From: UBA6522 sp965221035
Lineage (GTDB): Bacteria; Pseudomonadota; Gammaproteobacteria; Steroidobacterales; Rariloculaceae
Length of the DNA stretch: 64,000 nt
Direction of reading: 5' to 3'
Assembly (NCBI GenBank): GCA_965221035.1
Contig: OZ244860.1
Location: 2,976,001 to 3,040,000 of the forward strand
Below, piece by piece: positions 18,337 to 27,475 of this stretch. Within the stretch, counting starts at the first letter, position 1. Every line of letters begins with the position of its first letter. The position numbers and the translations under genes were made by a program. The notes beneath the pieces are model-generated. The model was not told the DNA's origin. It saw only the letters and a program-made list of their open reading frames with translations, and searched no databases.

Positions 18337-19002
18337 GTGAAACCAACCATGATTACCCGGAAAACCGTCACTGCCTCGGTTGTGGACATATTGCGTGAGA
18401 AAATCATCTCCCACGAAATCGAGGCTGGCGCGCCGCTAAGGCAGAATGCATTGGCGGACGAACTCAGTGTCAGCCGAATCCCAGTGCGGGAGGCTTTGCT
18501 GCAACTGGAGGCCGAAGGACTGGTGGAATTCGCCCCCCACCGGGGCGCGGTGGCAACCCGTATTTCCGTCGATGAAGTCAACGAGTTGTTCGGCCTGCGC
18601 GCCATTCTGGAGTGCGATGTAATGGGATACGCGCTGGCACGGGTCACCGACGACGAATTGGAGAATTCAGAGCAGATCCTCAAGGAGTTTGATGAGCTGC
18701 TGAAGCCGGGAGCGGACAGACACGCCTGGGGCGCCCTGAACTGGAAGTTTCACAGAAGTCTCTACTTGCCGTCGGGCAGGAACCGAACTCTGAGCCTGAT
18801 CCGTCAACTGCACACCAACTGCGACCGGTACTTGCGTATCCAGATCCAGTTGGTTGCCGATTTCTCCAGGGCCGAAGAAGAGCATCACGAATTGTTGCGC
18901 CTGTGCTGGGCGCGGGACAAGCGCGGGGCCAAGAAACTGTTGAAAACGCATATCCTGACCACGAGCAGGGGACTGATTCGCGCGTTCAAGGCGGTTGCCT
19001 GA
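18337..19002 (+). CDS. GntR-family transcriptional regulator, FCD (FadR) subfamily
   Basis: A 221-residue regulator. Residues 5-75 form the winged helix-turn-helix (VVDILREKIISHEIEAGAPL, then LADELSVSRIPVREALLQLE). Residues 85-215 form an all-helical FCD ligand-binding domain with candidate metal-binding His in NWKFHRS and EEHHELL. FCD proteins usually repress catabolic operons and release DNA when they bind a small organic acid. It is the only GntR protein in the window and sits inside the island, so it is the best candidate for binding the eight shared palindromes. Start may be GTG here or ATG 12 bp later. Its stop overlaps the start of the TolB-like gene (TGATG). Confidence 0.92.
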   Translation: MKPTMITRKTVTASVVDILREKIISHEIEAGAPLRQNALADELSVSRIPVREALLQLEAEGLVEFAPHRGAVATRISVDEVNELFGLRAILECDVMGYALARVTDDELENSEQILKEFDELLKPGADRHAWGALNWKFHRSLYLPSGRNRTLSLIRQLHTNCDRYLRIQIQLVADFSRAEEEHHELLRLCWARDKRGAKKLLKTHILTTSRGLIRAFKAVA

Positions 19003-20000
19003 TGAACATGAACTTCGATAGCGCGGAAAACATGCAGGGCCGCATCGGAACGCCGCCGTATCCTGGTCAGCGAATTTTTCCGGGGTCAAGGTCAACGTCA
19101 ATGTTACTCGGCTCGGTTGCGTTTCTTGCGGCGATGTTCCTGTCGCTTGGCAATCCCGCCGCCGGCCAGGATCAGCCTTACAGGCTTGCATATACCGTGT
19201 TTTCGGAAACTGGGCCCGAGATCTGGGTGGTGCGCGACGACGGGTCCGACAACAGGAGACTCGGTCCTGGCGGCGAGGCGACCTGGTCACCCGACGGCGA
19301 GCGCCTCGCGATTACGCTGGAAGTCGATGGCAATCTCGACATCCATATCATGAGCGCCGAGGACGGAAGCGGTCGTACCAGGCTGACCACTCATCCGGCA
19401 GCTGATCACGGCGCCTCCTGGTCGCCGGACGGTTCCATGATCGCGTTCAACTCGGAACGCAGCGGCAGCGACCAGATCTGGCGCAGGAATGTCGAAGAGA
19501 GTGACTGGGGTGCCTACCTGGTCCAGTTGACCCAGGACACTTACCATGGACGCGTGAACAATTTTCTTTCCTGGTCTCCGGATGGACGTTGGATTGCGTT
19601 CGAGGCCGACCGCGACCGGGACGATCCGGAAATCTACCTGGCGAACGCCGTGGATGGCACCAATCAGCAAAGATTGACGTTCACGCGCGCGCTGGATGAA
19701 GTCCCCTCCTGGTCGCCGGACGGGACACGGATACTCTTCTCCTCGGATATGCACGGCGAACCGCTGAGCAGAAACTACGACATCTACATCATGAACGTGG
19801 ACGGGTCGGAGCAAGTGAGGCTGACAGACACGCCGGGCGCTGCGTCCTGGCCCACGATGTCGCCGGACGGGCAAAGAATCGCATATTCCTACAGCGATGA
19901 AGACGAGGAATCATCCCGGATCATGATCATGAACGCGGATGGCAGCGGACAGGAAGTGCTGGTCGAAAATGGCAGCATTCCCAGGTACGCTCCTCAATAG
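19002..20000 (+). CDS. TolB-like beta-propeller protein, exported
   Basis: A 332-residue protein with an internal hydrophobic segment (MLLGSVAFLAAMFLSLGNPA) that can act as a signal peptide; a later start at ATG 19101 is a credible alternative. The rest consists of WD40-like/TolB (PD40) repeats with the recurring motif SWSPDGxxIAF and NVDGSEQVRLT-type loops, five or six blades in all. Such propellers bind proteins or peptides in the periplasm. Its start overlaps the regulator's stop (TGATG). A link to peptide recognition is possible but unproven. Confidence 0.82.
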   Translation: MNMNFDSAENMQGRIGTPPYPGQRIFPGSRSTSMLLGSVAFLAAMFLSLGNPAAGQDQPYRLAYTVFSETGPEIWVVRDDGSDNRRLGPGGEATWSPDGERLAITLEVDGNLDIHIMSAEDGSGRTRLTTHPAADHGASWSPDGSMIAFNSERSGSDQIWRRNVEESDWGAYLVQLTQDTYHGRVNNFLSWSPDGRWIAFEADRDRDDPEIYLANAVDGTNQQRLTFTRALDEVPSWSPDGTRILFSSDMHGEPLSRNYDIYIMNVDGSEQVRLTDTPGAASWPTMSPDGQRIAYSYSDEDEESSRIMIMNADGSGQEVLVENGSIPRYAPQ

Positions 20001-20058
20001 CCGCACCTGCAACCGGCACCGGAGTCTGGCTGAATTCCATGCGGGAGCGGACGGAACG

Positions 20059-21117
20059 TTGACCCTCGAGCAATACACACCCAAGCGTTCCGGCCTCCGC
20101 CGAACAGTTCGAACGGTGGATTCCCACACCGAGGGCAACCCCACCCGGGTGATCATGGAAGGCGTACCCGTGCCTCCCGGCGGTACCCTGTTCGAAAGGC
20201 AGCAGTGGCTGGCCGACCATGATGATGCGCTCCGCAAAATACTTTGTTTCGAGCCGCGCGGCGGCGGGCTTATGTGCGCAGTGCTGCTGATGCCACCTCT
20301 CCATGCGGATTCCGATTTTTCCGTCATCATCATGGAACAGGACGGCTATGTGCCCATGAGCGGGCATTGCATCATCGGCGCAGCAACGACCGTCGTCGAA
20401 ACCGGCCTTGTGGCAGCGCGCTCGCCGGTGACCCTCGTCAGGTTCGACACGCTGGCCGGACAGGTGACCTGCCATGTGGACTGGGATGGCAGCCAAGCGA
20501 CGACCGTGACATTCGACAATGTGGACTGCTTTCTGCACCGGAGCGGAGCGCCCATCGAAGTCGAAGGATTCGGCCGCGTGGAAGCCGACATTGCCTTTGG
20601 TGGTGACTATTACGCAATCGTCGATGCCGACAAGCTGAATCTCGAACTTCGCCCCGACCGGGATGCGGAACTGATTGCGGCGTACGTGGTGATTCGCGAT
20701 GCAGTTGCCAAGCAGATTGACATCGTGCATCCGGAAGACCCTGACATCAATCAGTGCTACCAGGTTCAGTTCACGTCCAGGCAGACGCGCACGGGCGACT
20801 ACAAGCAGACGATTCTGTCGCCGCCGGGCGCCATTGACCGGTCCCCGTGTGGAACGGGAACCAGCGCGCGCCTCGCATGCCTCTACAGCAGGGGCGAGAT
20901 CGGACTCAACGAGTCAAGGCGGTTCGAGGGCGTGCTCGGGACCTGTTTCATTGGCCAAGTGACGCAGGCGGAGACCAGGAACGGAATCACCTACGTAACG
21001 CCCAGAGTAACCGGGAGTGCCTTCATTACCGGTTACCATCGGTATGTCTTGTATGAAGGCGATCCATTTCCTACGGGGTTCCGGCTGGGTCCCGCGCCGG
21101 GCAACAAGCCCTTGTAG
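20059..21117 (+). CDS. Proline racemase-superfamily enzyme, Ser/Cys type
   Basis: A paralogue of the enzyme at 16336 with the same RTVDSHTEGNPTRV opening. The first catalytic cysteine is replaced by serine (Ser101 in PMSGHC), while the second is kept (Cys264 in DRSPCGTGTSA). Ser/Cys members of this superfamily have been linked to 4-hydroxyproline epimerase or 3-hydroxyproline dehydratase activity rather than proline racemisation. With the Cys/Cys copy it would widen the range of imino acids handled. The start is uncertain. TTG at 20059 fits family length (352 residues) and follows the propeller gene; an ATG at 19939 lies inside that gene and is rejected. Confidence 0.85.
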   Translation: MTLEQYTPKRSGLRRTVRTVDSHTEGNPTRVIMEGVPVPPGGTLFERQQWLADHDDALRKILCFEPRGGGLMCAVLLMPPLHADSDFSVIIMEQDGYVPMSGHCIIGAATTVVETGLVAARSPVTLVRFDTLAGQVTCHVDWDGSQATTVTFDNVDCFLHRSGAPIEVEGFGRVEADIAFGGDYYAIVDADKLNLELRPDRDAELIAAYVVIRDAVAKQIDIVHPEDPDINQCYQVQFTSRQTRTGDYKQTILSPPGAIDRSPCGTGTSARLACLYSRGEIGLNESRRFEGVLGTCFIGQVTQAETRNGITYVTPRVTGSAFITGYHRYVLYEGDPFPTGFRLGPAPGNKPL

Positions 21118-21162
21118 CGCTTGTCCGACCGGGTAGCCCGTGGGAAAGGCCAGGAGTTGATC

Positions 21163-23109
21163 GTGTCCGGAATGACAAGAATATTGGCTGTCCCCCTATT
21201 GATTGCGGGTGCGCTCTTGGCGAACTCCGATCCCAATGCGCAGGAATTCCAACCGATACCCCGGCCAGCGCCGGAGAACAGCTTCCGGCTGGAAAAGAGT
21301 CGGATGGTACCTATGCGGGACGGTATGCGATTGTCCACCGACCTTTACTTTCCCGACGTGGAGGGCGAACAGTTTCCCGTCGTGCTGATTCGGACGCCCT
21401 ACGACAAGAACGTCATGAGGGACGACGAGAACGGCGACGCGCACATGTTCGCCTCCCACGGATTCCTTGTCGCCACGCAGGACAGCCGCGGCAAGTTCGA
21501 GTCCGAAGGCATCTATTCGCCGCCTGCGGGCCACGAGGCGGAAGACGGTTACGATACGGTGGACTGGATCGCGAAACAGCCCTGGTCCAACGGCAGGGTG
21601 GGCATGCACGGCTGCTCCTACCCCGCTGAAGTACAGGCGGCGACGGCACCGCTAAAGCATCCGAACCTCACGACCATGATCCCCCGCAACGGCCCGATGA
21701 TCGGCGCCGCCAACGGCCGCTATCGGTACTGGTCCGGGTTCAAGGGCGGCGTGCTGGATTTCGCGGCAACGTTTCCATGGTATTTCGAAACGGGCGTCAA
21801 GTACTCGTTCAAGCCGCCGCCGGGCCTGTCGGACGAGATCGTCGACAGGATCCGCGAATTCTACGACCCGACACCGTCACGACTGCCGCAGCCGGACTGG
21901 GAGCGACTCGTGTGGACGCTGCCCCTGGTGGACATCATGAACAAGGCGGGCGCGCTCCCGAACGATTTCCAGGAACTGGTGACCCGCGAATTCGGCGACC
22001 CCTGGTGGCACGACGTCATGGGCTACTACGACGGCACCGAGACGATCTCGGTACCGGCCCTTCACGTAAGTTCCTGGTACGACATCAGCGTAGACGAGAC
22101 GATCTTCGAGTCCGCCTATTTTCGGGAAAACGCAACCACGGACGCCGCGGCTGACGGTCAGTTCCTGATACTGGCCCCGTCGACTCATTGTGCCTACGAG
22201 CAGGCCACGGAAAGAACGCTGGTCGGCGACCGCGACATCGGAGATGCGCGCCTGGACTTCTACTCCATCTACCTGGACTGGTTCGACTACTGGCTCAAGG
22301 GGATCGACAACGGGGTAATGAACGGCCCGAAGGTCAGGTACTACACCATGGGCCGCAATGAGTGGCGATACGCGGATCAATGGCCTCTACCCGAAGTCCA
22401 GTACACGAACTACTATCTGCACAGCGGGGGAAACGCCAACAGCCGCCACGGCGATGGATGGCTTTCCACCGAACCGCCCGGAGACGAACCGGCCGACTCC
22501 TTCGTCTACGATCCCGGAAATCCGGTGCCGTCGACGGGAGGACCTCGGGGCACTGAGTGGGGTACCAAGGCCGGGGCCGTCGACCAGGGACGTGTTGAAT
22601 CTCGCCAGGACGTACTGGTCTACACGACACCTCCGCTGGAAACGGGCATCGAGATTACGGGCCCCATCACGGCGATTCTTTACGTCTCGTCATCGGCGAG
22701 GGATACGGACTTCACCGTCAAGCTTGTGGACGTATACCCCGACGGAACGGCCTACAACATCCAGGGCTCGATCCTGCGCGCCCGCTATCGCGAAGGATTC
22801 ACCAACAAGGTCTGGATGGAGGAAGGCGGCGTCTACGAACTGCGAATCGACGTCGATGCCACGAGCAACTGGTTCCCACCGGGGCACCGGATCCGTGTCC
22901 AGGTGTCCAGCAGCAACTTTCCGCTCTACGAGCGGAACATGAACACCGGTGGCAACAACTACGACGAGGTGGAATGGGTGGTGGCGGAGAATACAGTCCA
23001 CCACTCCGCGGAGCATCCCTCCCACTTTGTGCTCCCAGTCATCCCGGACGGCAGCTCCGCTCAAGGCCGGACGCTATGGATACCCGATACGGGTGGCGCG
23101 GCAAACTGA
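21163..23109 (+). CDS. CocE/NonD-family hydrolase (X-Pro dipeptidyl-peptidase S15-like), secreted
   Basis: A 648-residue exported protein. A short signal peptide (MTRILAVPLLIAGALLA) precedes an S15-type alpha/beta-hydrolase domain and a C-terminal jelly roll. The triad is visible: nucleophile Ser152 in GMHGCSYPAE, Asp307 in SWYDIS and His342 in PSTHCAYE. Relatives cleave X-Pro dipeptides, cocaine esters, or beta-lactam side-chain esters and amides. Proline-specific cleavage would suit this island but is not shown by the sequence. GTG at 21163 was chosen because AGGAG lies six bases upstream. The last 49 bp overlap, tail to tail, the M24 gene on the other strand. Confidence 0.88.
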   Translation: MSGMTRILAVPLLIAGALLANSDPNAQEFQPIPRPAPENSFRLEKSRMVPMRDGMRLSTDLYFPDVEGEQFPVVLIRTPYDKNVMRDDENGDAHMFASHGFLVATQDSRGKFESEGIYSPPAGHEAEDGYDTVDWIAKQPWSNGRVGMHGCSYPAEVQAATAPLKHPNLTTMIPRNGPMIGAANGRYRYWSGFKGGVLDFAATFPWYFETGVKYSFKPPPGLSDEIVDRIREFYDPTPSRLPQPDWERLVWTLPLVDIMNKAGALPNDFQELVTREFGDPWWHDVMGYYDGTETISVPALHVSSWYDISVDETIFESAYFRENATTDAAADGQFLILAPSTHCAYEQATERTLVGDRDIGDARLDFYSIYLDWFDYWLKGIDNGVMNGPKVRYYTMGRNEWRYADQWPLPEVQYTNYYLHSGGNANSRHGDGWLSTEPPGDEPADSFVYDPGNPVPSTGGPRGTEWGTKAGAVDQGRVESRQDVLVYTTPPLETGIEITGPITAILYVSSSARDTDFTVKLVDVYPDGTAYNIQGSILRARYREGFTNKVWMEEGGVYELRIDVDATSNWFPPGHRIRVQVSSSNFPLYERNMNTGGNNYDEVEWVVAENTVHHSAEHPSHFVLPVIPDGSSAQGRTLWIPDTGGAAN

Positions 23110-24536
23110 ACGCCCCGTTCGGTAACGACGCCTTTCTCGTGAAGGCTGCAATAGTAGAAGTGTCTGCCTTTACCGAACTCGGGCACCGGTGAATGGACCA
23201 TGTACTCGATGCCGAGCGTCTGGCGCATGGGGATCGTCATGTCAAAGTGCCACCGCGCCCCCATCGGCGATACTCGAGGGGCGAGGACGCCCTTGCCGAT
23301 GGCGTGCAAATCCAGGTGAACCTGGGTCCTGCCCGGGTCTAGAGTGGGGTCGAAACGGTCCCGATCAATGTACGCGTAGCCTGCGTCTTCCAACTCACGA
23401 ATGAGTATCTCGAGCGTCTCATAGCCGGTTCGTCCGGGCAGGATGTTTTCCGCCAGAATTTCTCGCACGCGAACCACATGGTCCCAGCTTCTCTGGTACT
23501 CGGGCGGGGGCTCGGTTTCACCTTCCCTGAGCAAGTAGTAGGGAATCTGACCGATCTGGAATGCATCGCCCGGCTGTAGCGGGAAGTCCATCATCTCTTC
23601 TTCCACGTGGTCTGCTTCACGGGTCACGAACCAGCCCGCGCCCGCGTCGTTCAGCGTCGTCGCGCCGGGAATGATCGAATCCAGCTCGCGAATCTCACGT
23701 GGTCGACCTGAGCCACCGTACACCACGATCTCCGCCACCACGCTGGTATTCAGATAGTCGAGGATCATGTACTCGGCGGAGACCAGTCGGCCTGCATACT
23801 CCGTTCCGAGCTCCTTCGATAATTGCAGGTGATCTGCGTAGGAGATCCCATCCGTCAGTGCCAAGGTGAAAGTCTCTGAACCCTCCGCGAGCGACAGCTC
23901 TTCCGCGTAGTTGAGCGCGATCCGCTGCGGATTACGCTCCGCCACGAACGCTCCGAGACCCATGAAGCGATAGCCGATTTCGGTGTCGGGACCCCGGTCC
24001 GGATTGGCCTTCACGTAGTCCATGATCTCGTAGTTTTCCTGGTTGATGAAGGGCGACTGGGGCCGGACAATGTCGTAGGCGCTCACATCCTCGACCTCGC
24101 CCTCGAAAACCGCGCGTTCGATCCGGCCGCTGCCGCGATCCGTGAAGATCAGCACCGCGGCATTGGACCCGAACTCGTAACGAAGCGGATCGGCGCTGTC
24201 GATGCTGCTGTAGTTGAGGTCGAGTCCCTCCAGTTGCCGTTGCTCGGTCCCGCTCCAGGTCCAGGGCCGGATCACGTGGATCCACATGTCCACACCGTGG
24301 TCCCGCATGACCTGCGGCAGAATCAGGTCGAATTTCTCGCGTCGGATATGGTCCAGCATCTCCGCTGTCGCGTATGGGTTGTCGGCGTCGAATGCGCTGT
24401 AGTAAGCGTCATTGATGCCTGGCATCGCCTCCGGATATTGCGCGCCGGCAAGCGCACTGATGCAGAGCAGGAGGGCGATGTTAGAGACCGGCCGCGCAGA
24501 ACCGAAAAATCGAGTTGCCGCGCCGGGAGCAGTCAT
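23061..24536 (-). CDS. Secreted M24-superfamily protein, paralogue B (metal aspartates missing)
   Basis: A 491-residue protein with a signal peptide (IALLLCISALAGAQ, about 19-33). The shared N-terminal motif is HIRREKFDLILPQVMRDHGV followed by DMWIHVIRPW. At the first-ligand site it reads GDAFQIGQIPYYLLREGETE, with no metal Asp. It keeps LHAIGKG, GIEYMVHSP and a Glu in LHEKGVVTERG. It is closest to paralogue D (25826), with which it shares the Met-Xaa-Gly-Ile insert before the IRR motif and the APRVSPMG loop. It is the last gene of the minus-strand TonB-M24-M24-M24 run. Its start follows the previous stop directly (TAGATG). The stop lies inside the CocE-like gene on the opposite strand. Confidence 0.85.
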   Translation of the reverse strand: MTAPGAATRFFGSARPVSNIALLLCISALAGAQYPEAMPGINDAYYSAFDADNPYATAEMLDHIRREKFDLILPQVMRDHGVDMWIHVIRPWTWSGTEQRQLEGLDLNYSSIDSADPLRYEFGSNAAVLIFTDRGSGRIERAVFEGEVEDVSAYDIVRPQSPFINQENYEIMDYVKANPDRGPDTEIGYRFMGLGAFVAERNPQRIALNYAEELSLAEGSETFTLALTDGISYADHLQLSKELGTEYAGRLVSAEYMILDYLNTSVVAEIVVYGGSGRPREIRELDSIIPGATTLNDAGAGWFVTREADHVEEEMMDFPLQPGDAFQIGQIPYYLLREGETEPPPEYQRSWDHVVRVREILAENILPGRTGYETLEILIRELEDAGYAYIDRDRFDPTLDPGRTQVHLDLHAIGKGVLAPRVSPMGARWHFDMTIPMRQTLGIEYMVHSPVPEFGKGRHFYYCSLHEKGVVTERGVQFAAPPVSGIHSVRP

Positions 24537-25829
24537 CTACCGAATCGCTCTGATTTGCTGCGGCAGTGGCGCCGGAAATTCCACCCCGCGTTCCGTGACT
24601 GTCGCGCCGTCGTGCATGAATAGATAGAGACGCTTGGATTCGCCCCAGTCCGGAACGGGCATGTGCATGGCGTAGGCGAGCGCGAAAGTATGATACAGCG
24701 GTATCGTCAGTGCCCGCCCCCAGCCGGTTGCCGAGATCCGGGGCGCGTGATCTTCGGAAACCAGGCGCCCTTGGGCGTGGAAGTCGATCCAGACCTGGGT
24801 CGCATCCGAATCTGCCGTCGAGTCATAACTGTTTTCTTCGACGTGGACGTAACCGGCTTCCTCGATCCTCGCGACCACGGCATCGAGATTCTCCTCGCCG
24901 GACAGGCCTGCGGTGATGTTTCGTCTAAAGATGTCCCGGAGCTCCATCGCCTGATCCCAAAGCCTGACAATCTCCGGCGGCAATTCCGATTCACCGTCGC
25001 GAAGCACATAGCCGTAGAAGCCGTTGTGCTGGGCGAAGTCCATCATCCGGGCGCTATGGAAAATCCCCACCAGGTCCCCACGCTGGATGACGTAATCGCT
25101 GTTGAGTTCCTCGTCGATGTCGGGATTGCCCACGTAGATATCGCCCGAAAGATCGCTGAGATTCGTCTGTCCCGGAACGATGCTGGCGAACTGTTCCTCG
25201 ATGATCGCGGCGCTGTCCATGAGCAGCCGCCCGTAGAGGGCAATCTCCGCCATTGCGCGGCCCGCCAGGAAATCGGCGATGAGTTGGTCCGCCGATACGA
25301 TTCGATTACCCAGTTCTTCATCGAAGGCCTCGGCGATAAGGGTCAGGTGGGCATTCGGAATCGTGTCGAGTTCAACGATGTCGGAGTAGTTCAAGGCGAT
25401 TCGTCCGGGATTGCGTTCCGCGACGAAGGCGCCGATCTCATCCACCCCGCCCATCACGTCGAACAATTCGGGATCGCGGCGACCGCCAAAAGCCGCACGC
25501 TCGATCCGCCTTCCGCCGTGATCTGTGAATATGACGAAGCCGGGTTCAGTCCCGAACTCAAAGCCGAGGGGATCGTTTGGCCCCATCGCGTGAACCCACA
25601 TGTCGATTTCGTTGTCCCGCATGACATGGGGCAGGATCGTGTTGAGTTTCTCGCTTCGTATCAGCCGCATCAGGTCCGGTGCGGCGTCCGGCGCACGGTA
25701 CTGCGCAGCCAATTTGCCGGAAAACATCGCCAGACCGAGAATCGCGAGTCGAATTCCCGTACTCAGCGGGACACCCCGCCGGCTTCGGTGCAGTGCGGGA
25801 CGATTACCATGCGGTGTTAGCAGCTTCAT
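24537..25829 (-). CDS. Secreted M24-superfamily protein, paralogue C (metal aspartates missing)
   Basis: A 430-residue protein, the shortest full-length paralogue. The signal peptide is basic and then LAILGLAMFSGKLAAQ. The N-terminal motif is RLIRSEKLNTILPHVM, then IDMWVHAMGP. The first-ligand region reads QRGDLVGIFHSARMMDFAQH and lacks the M24 Asp pair. It keeps DFHAQGR, ALAYAMHMPVPDWG and the tail TERGVEFPAPLPQQ. It overlaps paralogue D by 4 bp (ATGA) and is followed directly by paralogue B, so the three are one transcription unit. Its function is unknown; tandem paralogues suggest binding or hydrolysis of related substrates. Confidence 0.83.
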   Translation of the reverse strand: MKLLTPHGNRPALHRSRRGVPLSTGIRLAILGLAMFSGKLAAQYRAPDAAPDLMRLIRSEKLNTILPHVMRDNEIDMWVHAMGPNDPLGFEFGTEPGFVIFTDHGGRRIERAAFGGRRDPELFDVMGGVDEIGAFVAERNPGRIALNYSDIVELDTIPNAHLTLIAEAFDEELGNRIVSADQLIADFLAGRAMAEIALYGRLLMDSAAIIEEQFASIVPGQTNLSDLSGDIYVGNPDIDEELNSDYVIQRGDLVGIFHSARMMDFAQHNGFYGYVLRDGESELPPEIVRLWDQAMELRDIFRRNITAGLSGEENLDAVVARIEEAGYVHVEENSYDSTADSDATQVWIDFHAQGRLVSEDHAPRISATGWGRALTIPLYHTFALAYAMHMPVPDWGESKRLYLFMHDGATVTERGVEFPAPLPQQIRAIR

Positions 25830-27271
25830 TGGACCACCTGGATTACGTTGGACCTGTCGGGATAGGGTATCTCCATACCGCGGCCCGTGAGCATGCCGCC
25901 ATCATGGAAGAATCCGTAGATGTATTGCCCGGTGAAGTTGTTCCCCCGGTTCCATTCGGGTACCGGCACGTAGAACATGTATTCGACGGCGAACGTATGA
26001 AACAGGGGCATATTGATGTTCCAGTGCCACTTCGGACCCATGGGAGAGATTCTGGGCGCGAGAATTCCCTTTCCTTCCGCGTGCATGTCGAGGTGCACCT
26101 GGGTCTTTTGAGGTTCGTCGACGTACTTGTTGTATTCTTGGTAGTCCGTGTAGATGAAGCCGGCTTCCTCAAGTGCAGAGGCCAATAGTTCCAGCGCCTC
26201 ACCGCCGGTCTGACCCACCCGGATGTGATCGCGCAGGATCTGCTTGATTTGGCGATTGTCCTCGATGTAGCGCTGCATGTGATCGGGAAGCCCGGTCTCT
26301 CCGTTTTGAAGGACGTAAGCCATGTACGGTCTGTCATTCACGAGATCGCCGCGCTGAATGACGTAGCTCCCGTCACGCCGCCAGTCGCCGTCCTTGTTGA
26401 TCACGTCCGACGCGCCGATATCGTCGAGAGTCGTGACGCCCGGCACGATTGCTCCGAAATCGGGTCCGCCGCTCCGTAGCGCACCGGACGTCGCGTAGAG
26501 AACCACCTCGCTCATGACGCGCCTGGACAGGTAGTCCAGGATTAACGACTCGGCGGAGACCATCCGGCTCGCATAAAGTTCGCCAAGCGCTTTCGACAGC
26601 TGGACATAGTCGGTGTATGACATGCCGTCCGTCATGGCCATGGTGAACGTTTCGGAGCCTTCCGGCAACGACAGCGTCTCGCCGTAGTTCACAGCGATTC
26701 GCGAAGGATCGCGTTCGGTAATAAAATCGCCGAGTCCCGCGAATCTCAGGTCCAGCTCCGACTCGAGAACCAGGTTCGGCTGCTCGAGAAAGAGATCCAT
26801 GAGCTCGTAGTTTTCCTGGTTGACGAAGGGGTTCTCGCCCAGGACGCGATCATAGACTGTCGGATCCTCGACTTGCCCTTCAAAGACCACGCGCTCGATC
26901 CGCTCTCCGCCGTTGTCGGTGAAGACAAGAACGCCCGACTTCGTTCCGAACTCGAATCGCATCGGGTCCGTTCCACCCCAGGACCATGGGCGAATGACGT
27001 GGATCCACATATCGATCCCGTGATCCCGCATCACGCGGGGCAGGATCAGGTCGAACCGCTCCCGCCGCACATGGTTCAGCATCTCTGCGGTAGCGTAGGG
27101 GTTGTAATCGTCGAAGATGCCGTAGTTGGCGTCAGTGATACCGTGCATGACATCGGTGTAGCGGTCCTGGGCGGATGCGGATGGCAGATGAGCCAGGAGA
27201 AGGATGAGCGCGGCCGCAGCGAGCGCTGGCCAGGAACGATTCGACAGGTTTGCTGTGGAGATGACTTCCAT
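25826..27271 (-). CDS. Secreted M24-superfamily protein, paralogue D (metal aspartates missing)
   Basis: A 481-residue protein from the ATG at 27271, with a signal peptide ending LLLAHLPSASAQ. The motif HVRRERFDLILPRVMRDHGI is followed by DMWIHVIRPW. The segment after QRGDLVNDRPYMAYVLQNGE is shortened and has no metal-binding Asp. It keeps DMHAEGKGILAPRISPMG and VEYMFYVPVPEWN, and the final Glu position reads MLTGRG. The upstream in-frame extension crosses the remnant of another M24 gene, so the internal ATG was taken; it overlaps that remnant's stop as TGATG. The gene lies downstream of the TonB receptor at 27476. Confidence 0.84.
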   Translation of the reverse strand: MEVISTANLSNRSWPALAAAALILLLAHLPSASAQDRYTDVMHGITDANYGIFDDYNPYATAEMLNHVRRERFDLILPRVMRDHGIDMWIHVIRPWSWGGTDPMRFEFGTKSGVLVFTDNGGERIERVVFEGQVEDPTVYDRVLGENPFVNQENYELMDLFLEQPNLVLESELDLRFAGLGDFITERDPSRIAVNYGETLSLPEGSETFTMAMTDGMSYTDYVQLSKALGELYASRMVSAESLILDYLSRRVMSEVVLYATSGALRSGGPDFGAIVPGVTTLDDIGASDVINKDGDWRRDGSYVIQRGDLVNDRPYMAYVLQNGETGLPDHMQRYIEDNRQIKQILRDHIRVGQTGGEALELLASALEEAGFIYTDYQEYNKYVDEPQKTQVHLDMHAEGKGILAPRISPMGPKWHWNINMPLFHTFAVEYMFYVPVPEWNRGNNFTGQYIYGFFHDGGMLTGRGMEIPYPDRSNVIQVVQ

Positions 27272-27366
27272 CAGCGAACCAAGGGTATCCGGTCCCGGTG
27301 CGGGTGCAGCCACTCGATGCCCCGTTCGGTGACCATCACAAGATCGAATTTGTCCCGTCGGATGAT
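27271..27366 (-). pseudogene. Scar of a deleted seventh M24 paralogue
   Basis: In the frame offset from gene D, 31 codons read IIRRDKFDLV directly joined to MVTERGIEWLHPHRDRIPLVR and a stop. The first part matches the N-terminal IRRDKFD motif of the intact paralogues, and the second their last 20 residues (compare VVVTERGIEWLYPP in the product at 30006). Everything between, about 380-400 codons, is missing, and a TGA lies just before the segment. The stop overlaps the start of paralogue D (TGATG), the coupling expected of a former operon gene. It is best read as an internal deletion. Confidence 0.75.
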
Positions 27367-27475
27367 TCATGACATTTCCCACTGGGCCTGGAAGGACTCC
27401 ATGGCGGACTTACCAACGGGATGCGGAAGGGCAGGGCCAAGGCGGACGCGTCAAGGCTCGCTGGCCTGCCCATTG

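Noticed and set aside
24663..25820. Long plus-strand frame opposite M24 paralogue C
   Set aside because: Antisense shadow of a clear paralogue; the encoded protein looks like no known family.
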